A DNA stretch of 64,000 nucleotides, from NCBI RefSeq assembly GCF_040358985.1, contig NZ_CP132932.1:3224001-3288000 (forward strand), in the 5' to 3' direction. The position numbers and the translations under genes were made by a program. This document shows positions 60,710-64,000 of this stretch, one piece after another. Positions within the stretch are counted from its first letter, which is position 1. Each line of letters begins with the position of its first letter. The notes under the pieces were generated by a model. It was not told the origin of the DNA, made no database searches, and was given only the letters and a program-made list of their open reading frames with translations. The DNA comes from Tunturibacter empetritectus (GTDB taxonomy: Bacteria > Acidobacteriota > Terriglobia > Terriglobales > Acidobacteriaceae).

Positions 60710-60751
60710 GAGGGCGGTCACAGTCTTTGTGGCGGCCCTCGCCTCTTTTTT
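60710..60751 (+). terminator. Rho-independent terminator after the Oar gene
   Basis: GAGGGCGGTCACA pairs with TGTGGCGGCCCTC (one mismatch, one G-U) around a short loop. A T-run (CTCTTTTTT) follows a few bases later. It lies 19 bases after the receptor stop. Confidence 0.8.
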
Positions 60752-60817
60752 GTGGGTCGGCTTTGTGGATCGGACAGAAAAGTTGAACGAGTAGAATGAC
60801 CATCAGGAAACTTTGCT

Positions 60818-62023
60818 TTGCAAAATGTTTGGGCGCAGGTCGTGAAGTTCCGTGAAGAGGCAGGCGCCTGTTGGTGGAGACATGCTCGCTGCAAGAGAAG
60901 ATGCGGCGCTGTTGTGACGCTTCTTCTATTGTTGGCTGAGGGATTTCCCGCGGCTCTCTCGCAAGTTCCAGGGAACGTTGTAGGTACTGAACCGGCGCCT
61001 AAACCGGCGTCTAAGGCGTCAGAGACCATCACGCCTGTTGAGTTTGCGGTATTGAAGCGACGCGCGGCGGCGGGCAATGTGGCAGCAGAAGCGAAGCTTG
61101 GCTCGGTGTACCTCAGTGGTGCTGCCGGGGAGACGCCGAATCCCGCGATGGGATTTCCGTGGGTGTTGAAGGCGGCGGAGCGACACGATATGAGGGCGCA
61201 GTTCTTAGTGGGCGCAATGTATGCGCAGGGGATTGGGACAACGCAGGACTATGCCATGGCGGCAAAGTGGTTCACGACCTGCGCAGAGCGCGATGATGCG
61301 GCGTGCGCGCTCGATCTCGGTCTGCTATACGGCCGTGGCTCGGGCGTGACGCGGGACTACTCCACGGCGGTGAAGTGGTATAAAGTTGCCGCGGCGCACA
61401 ACCAGGGCGATGCCGAAAAGCTGTTGGCGTTCCACTACGAACAGGGACTTGGCGTGGAGAAGAACGACACACTCGCCTCGCAATACTGGCAGCAGGCGGC
61501 TGAGCAGGGGGATGCTTCGGCGCAGCTTGCGACGGGCAAGCGCTATCTGCTCGGCCAGGGGGTTGCGCGTGATCCAAAGGCAGCCGTGATGTGGCTGCGC
61601 AAGGCTGCTGAACAGGGGCAGGTGGATGCGCAGTACAGTCTCGCAATTCTGCTGCTACAGGGGGAAGGCGTCGACGCAGATTCGGCAGCAGCGCTTAAAC
61701 TTTTGCGAGACGCTGCGATGCAGAACAACGGGCCGGCGCAGATGGAGTTGGGTACGTTGTATCTGGAAGGCAGAGCGGTGAACCGTGATCCGAAGGAGGC
61801 GCTGAAGTGGCTGCAGCAGGCTGCCAGGAACAAGGTTGTCGCGGCCCAGTATCGGCTTGGCATGCTTCTGCGGGACGGCGATCTAGGAGTCGAGATAAAT
61901 CCTGTTCAGGCGGATCGATGGCTGCAGGCGGCGGCCGCTGCCGGCAGTGACGAAGCAAAGGCAGCGCTTGCACAGACCAGCAACCTTGGCCATCCACAGG
62001 CCGTCATTCCCGGGCCGCAATGA
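60818..62023 (+). CDS. Secreted Sel1-repeat protein
   Basis: Up to 401 residues. A hydrophobic leader (AVVTLLLLLAEGFPAALS) is followed by about eight Sel1-like (TPR-type) repeats of ~36 residues, e.g. AQFLVGAMYAQGIGTTQDYA, ALDLGLLYGRGSGVTRDYS and AQYSLAILLLQGEGVDADSA. Sel1 repeats are protein-interaction scaffolds, often in envelope stress or surface assembly. No ATG starts the frame: TTG 60818 is the first possibility and GTG codons before the leader are alternatives. Its stop overlaps the CRTAC1-like start by four bases. Confidence 0.85.
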   Translation: MQNVWAQVVKFREEAGACWWRHARCKRRCGAVVTLLLLLAEGFPAALSQVPGNVVGTEPAPKPASKASETITPVEFAVLKRRAAAGNVAAEAKLGSVYLSGAAGETPNPAMGFPWVLKAAERHDMRAQFLVGAMYAQGIGTTQDYAMAAKWFTTCAERDDAACALDLGLLYGRGSGVTRDYSTAVKWYKVAAAHNQGDAEKLLAFHYEQGLGVEKNDTLASQYWQQAAEQGDASAQLATGKRYLLGQGVARDPKAAVMWLRKAAEQGQVDAQYSLAILLLQGEGVDADSAAALKLLRDAAMQNNGPAQMELGTLYLEGRAVNRDPKEALKWLQQAARNKVVAAQYRLGMLLRDGDLGVEINPVQADRWLQAAAAAGSDEAKAALAQTSNLGHPQAVIPGPQ

Positions 62024-63705
62024 AGTTCACTCGCCGTAATTTTATTGCGGGGGCATGTGCCGGCGCTGCCTCACCTTATCTCTCAGCCGTGTTGCCGCCG
62101 ATAGCTTCTTCGCCGCTGTTCCGGAGCGTTCCCGCTTCGCAGAGCGGACTCACCTGGGTGCATGACAATGGCAAAAGCTCGATGCGATGGTTGCCGGAGA
62201 GTATGTGCTCTGGTTGCGCGTTCTTTGACTTTGACAACGACGGGTGGATGGATATCTTTCTCGTCAACACAGGCCCGAGCGACTTCTACAAACCGCAGAA
62301 GCCGACCCGCTGCGCGCTTTACAAGAACAATCGCGACGGCACCTTCACCGATGTCACCGAGAAGGCAGGACTGCAAGGCAATGTGTGGGGCGAGGGTGTT
62401 GCTATTGGTGACTACGACGGGGATGGGTGGCCCGATCTTTATCTGACGGCCTATGGAGCGAACAAGCTGTACAAGAACAATCGCGATGGAACGTTTACGG
62501 ATGTCACTAAGCAGGCGGGAGTCGCGGCAGAGGGATGGTCTACCTCGGCGGTGTGGTTCGACTACGACAACGATGGCAGGCTGGACCTGTTCGTGTGCAG
62601 CTTCGTAGAGTACTCGCGGGATACCAAGGTAAGTTGCGGCAATAATGCCCTGGGGGTGCGCTACTACTGCACACCACGCATCTTTTCGCCGCGGCCAAGC
62701 CTACTGTTTCATAACAACGGCGATGGCACGTTCACAGAGGTGGGGCACAGCAGTGCGATTGGAGAAAACCCGACCAAGGCTCATGGCGTTGTGGCGGCGG
62801 ATCTGAATGGCGACGGCAGGATGGACCTGTTCGTTGCGAACGACACGGCGGCGAACTACCTCTTCATGAATCGCGGAGGCGGTAAGTGGGAGGAGGTCGG
62901 ATTCAACGCCGGGGTCTCGTTCAGCGAAGGAGGGCAGGCGCGCTCCGGGATGGGAGTGGATGCGGGGGACTACGATAACGACGGCAAGATCGATTTATTC
63001 GTGGCCAACATCGACCGCGAGCAGTTTGCGCTTTATCACAATGACGGCAACGAGACTTACACGGACCTTGCGGGGAAGACCGGCATCGGTTTTGCGACTG
63101 CGACATTGAGCGGCTGGGGCTTAAAGTTCTTTGACTATGACAACGATGGCGACCTCGACCTCATTCTTTCGAACGGACACCCGGACGATATGGTGGACCA
63201 GTACTCGCCGAACGTCACCTGGAAAGAGCCGCTGCTGTTGTTCCACGGAGACGGTAAAGGCGCATTTGAGAACGTGAGCAAGCTGGCTGGCCCGGAGTTT
63301 GCCATGCAGTGGGGAGCGCGGGGACTTGCTCTTGGCGACTTCAACAACGATGGCGGCGTGGATGTGTTGATCAATAACAATGGAGGCGCGCCGCTGCTGC
63401 TTGAGAATCGCACGGGAAAGAAGAATCACTGGCTGGGTCTGAAGCTGGTCGGCACGAAGGCGAATGTTGATGCGGTAGGTACGGTGGTCACCTGGAGCTT
63501 TGCCGGTACGACACGCACACGGCAGAAGGTGGGCGGCGGAAGTTATCTGTCTTCGCACGATCCGCGGATGGTGCTTGGGATTGGGCAGGCTGCGAAGATC
63601 GATGCGATTGAGATTAAGTGGCCACTGCCTTCGGGCAAGACCGAGAGGTTCGACAAGCTGCCGATCGATCGTTACATCACGATCGTCGAAGGCAAGGGGA
63701 TTTAG
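62020..63705 (+). CDS. CRTAC1-like FG-GAP/ASPIC-UnbV protein, Tat-type leader
   Basis: The 561-residue protein has an RR leader (MKFTRRNFIAGACAGAASPY). The propeller consists of FG-GAP/VCBS repeats with calcium-type loops (FFDFDNDGWMDIFLVN, IGDYDGDGWPDLYL, FDYDNDGRLDLFV, DYDNDGKIDLFVAN, FDYDNDGDLDLIL). It ends in an ASPIC/UnbV domain (NHWLGLKLVGTKANVDAVGT ... IEIKWPLPSGKTERF). These exported proteins occur in Acidobacteria and Planctomycetes next to TPR proteins and multihaem cytochromes, as here; their molecular role is unknown. It is coupled to the Sel1 gene and followed after 13 bases by the cytochrome-like gene. Confidence 0.92.
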   Translation: MKFTRRNFIAGACAGAASPYLSAVLPPIASSPLFRSVPASQSGLTWVHDNGKSSMRWLPESMCSGCAFFDFDNDGWMDIFLVNTGPSDFYKPQKPTRCALYKNNRDGTFTDVTEKAGLQGNVWGEGVAIGDYDGDGWPDLYLTAYGANKLYKNNRDGTFTDVTKQAGVAAEGWSTSAVWFDYDNDGRLDLFVCSFVEYSRDTKVSCGNNALGVRYYCTPRIFSPRPSLLFHNNGDGTFTEVGHSSAIGENPTKAHGVVAADLNGDGRMDLFVANDTAANYLFMNRGGGKWEEVGFNAGVSFSEGGQARSGMGVDAGDYDNDGKIDLFVANIDREQFALYHNDGNETYTDLAGKTGIGFATATLSGWGLKFFDYDNDGDLDLILSNGHPDDMVDQYSPNVTWKEPLLLFHGDGKGAFENVSKLAGPEFAMQWGARGLALGDFNNDGGVDVLINNNGGAPLLLENRTGKKNHWLGLKLVGTKANVDAVGTVVTWSFAGTTRTRQKVGGGSYLSSHDPRMVLGIGQAAKIDAIEIKWPLPSGKTERFDKLPIDRYITIVEGKGI

Positions 63706-63718
63706 GAGAAGTAGCCGA

Positions 63719-64000
63719 ATGGGCGTCAGCTTTTCTTTCTCCACTCGAAGACGTCGCGCCAGCCTGCTTGGCGTTCTTTTGATTACTTTGTGTGTAGCTG
63801 CTAATGTTTTTTGTATTGGGAGCGCACGCGTGAGAGCTTCGGAACGTGCGGTAGATCAGACGGCGTCCTCTGCTTTGCATACTCCTCTAGCGCTATCGGC
63901 TTATGCGGGTGATGCCGCGTGCCTCGCCTGCCATCAACAGATCTCTGAAAGCTATGTGCATACTGCGCATCATTTGACGTCGCAGGTTGCATCTGCGGAG
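63719..64000 (+). CDS. Multihaem c-type cytochrome-like protein, 3' end outside window
   Basis: The first 94 codons are visible. AGGAGAAG lies about seven bases before the ATG. A basic, hydrophobic export signal (RRRRASLLGVLLITLCVAAN) is followed by AGDAACLACHQQISESYVHT AHH, which contains a CxxCH haem-attachment site and a close His pair. Relatives with this opening are exported multihaem cytochromes, often with TPR repeats, found beside CRTAC1-like genes. The product would be periplasmic or surface electron-transfer related. Confidence 0.82.
   Translation, partial: MGVSFSFSTRRRRASLLGVLLITLCVAANVFCIGSARVRASERAVDQTASSALHTPLALSAYAGDAACLACHQQISESYVHTAHHLTSQVASAE

Overview
The window reads as a chromosomal segment of a soil Acidobacteriota (Terriglobia; Edaphobacter/Granulicella/Terriglobus-like). 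This is inferred from: high GC; a very large Oar-type TonB-dependent receptor with an N-terminal carboxypeptidase-like domain; ASPIC/UnbV (CRTAC1-type) FG-GAP proteins; a membrane-anchored winged-helix regulator with malectin domains; BlaI/M56 regulatory pairs; many secreted glycoside hydrolases; and intergenic repeats of the 'TTCGCT(G)CGCTCAG(A/G)ATGAC' kind. No rRNA, tRNA, CRISPR array, phage or intact insertion sequence was recognised.

Layout. 1-2200: 3' end of an exporter-type ABC transporter and a phospholipase D-like protein. 2201-4352: an ethanolamine ammonia-lyase large subunit (eutB) without eutC, between repeat clusters. 4353-7946: an EAL phosphodiesterase with C-terminal PAS domains, and a TIGR01777 epimerase coupled to an SRPBCC protein. 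7947-11580: blaI, an M56 metallopeptidase and a DegP/HtrA protease. The same palindrome lies upstream of blaI and inside the first codons of the protease gene. 11592-18534: a probable operon for terminal N-acetylglucosamine (GH89 NAGLU-type enzyme, HGSNAT/NagX-like membrane acyltransferase, PfkB kinase) that also contains fdhD. It is divergent from a 42-residue membrane peptide and a GRP-type sugar permease. 18531-24356: small regulator-controlled modules (TetR with isochorismatase-like hydrolase, membrane protein and MFS exporter; DinB; ArsR with two SDR enzymes). 24498-31000: a YVTN-propeller/phosphoesterase fusion, a KdsC-like phosphatase, a truncated encapsulin shell gene lacking any start codon, and a GMC dehydrogenase with its small subunit. 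31396-32835: an amidase.

33650-41246 is a minus-strand nucleotide-sugar cluster (FlaA1-like dehydratase, NeuC-like 2-epimerase, DegT aminotransferase) ending in a giant TPR/FG-GAP/ASPIC protein. It resembles part of a legionaminic-acid type pathway. 41650-52178 is a polysaccharide-utilisation region: alginate-lyase-like PL5, GH31, GH16 and GH3 in one tightly packed minus-strand run, then a GDSL hydrolase and a GH172 (DUF2961) protein on the plus strand. 52322-60690 holds the malectin-domain regulator, a divergent secreted protein of unknown family and the Oar receptor. 60818-64000 is a Sel1-repeat protein, a CRTAC1-like protein and the start of a multihaem cytochrome-like gene.

The observations I rate highest are: (i) the encapsulin remnant at 28036-28338; (ii) interspersed repeats whose flanks and loops are conserved while their stems have different but self-complementary sequences; (iii) the shared BlaI-like palindrome, one copy inside a coding region; (iv) repeat units fused in frame to, or displacing the start of, secreted-protein genes; (v) the HGSNAT-like/NAGLU pair.
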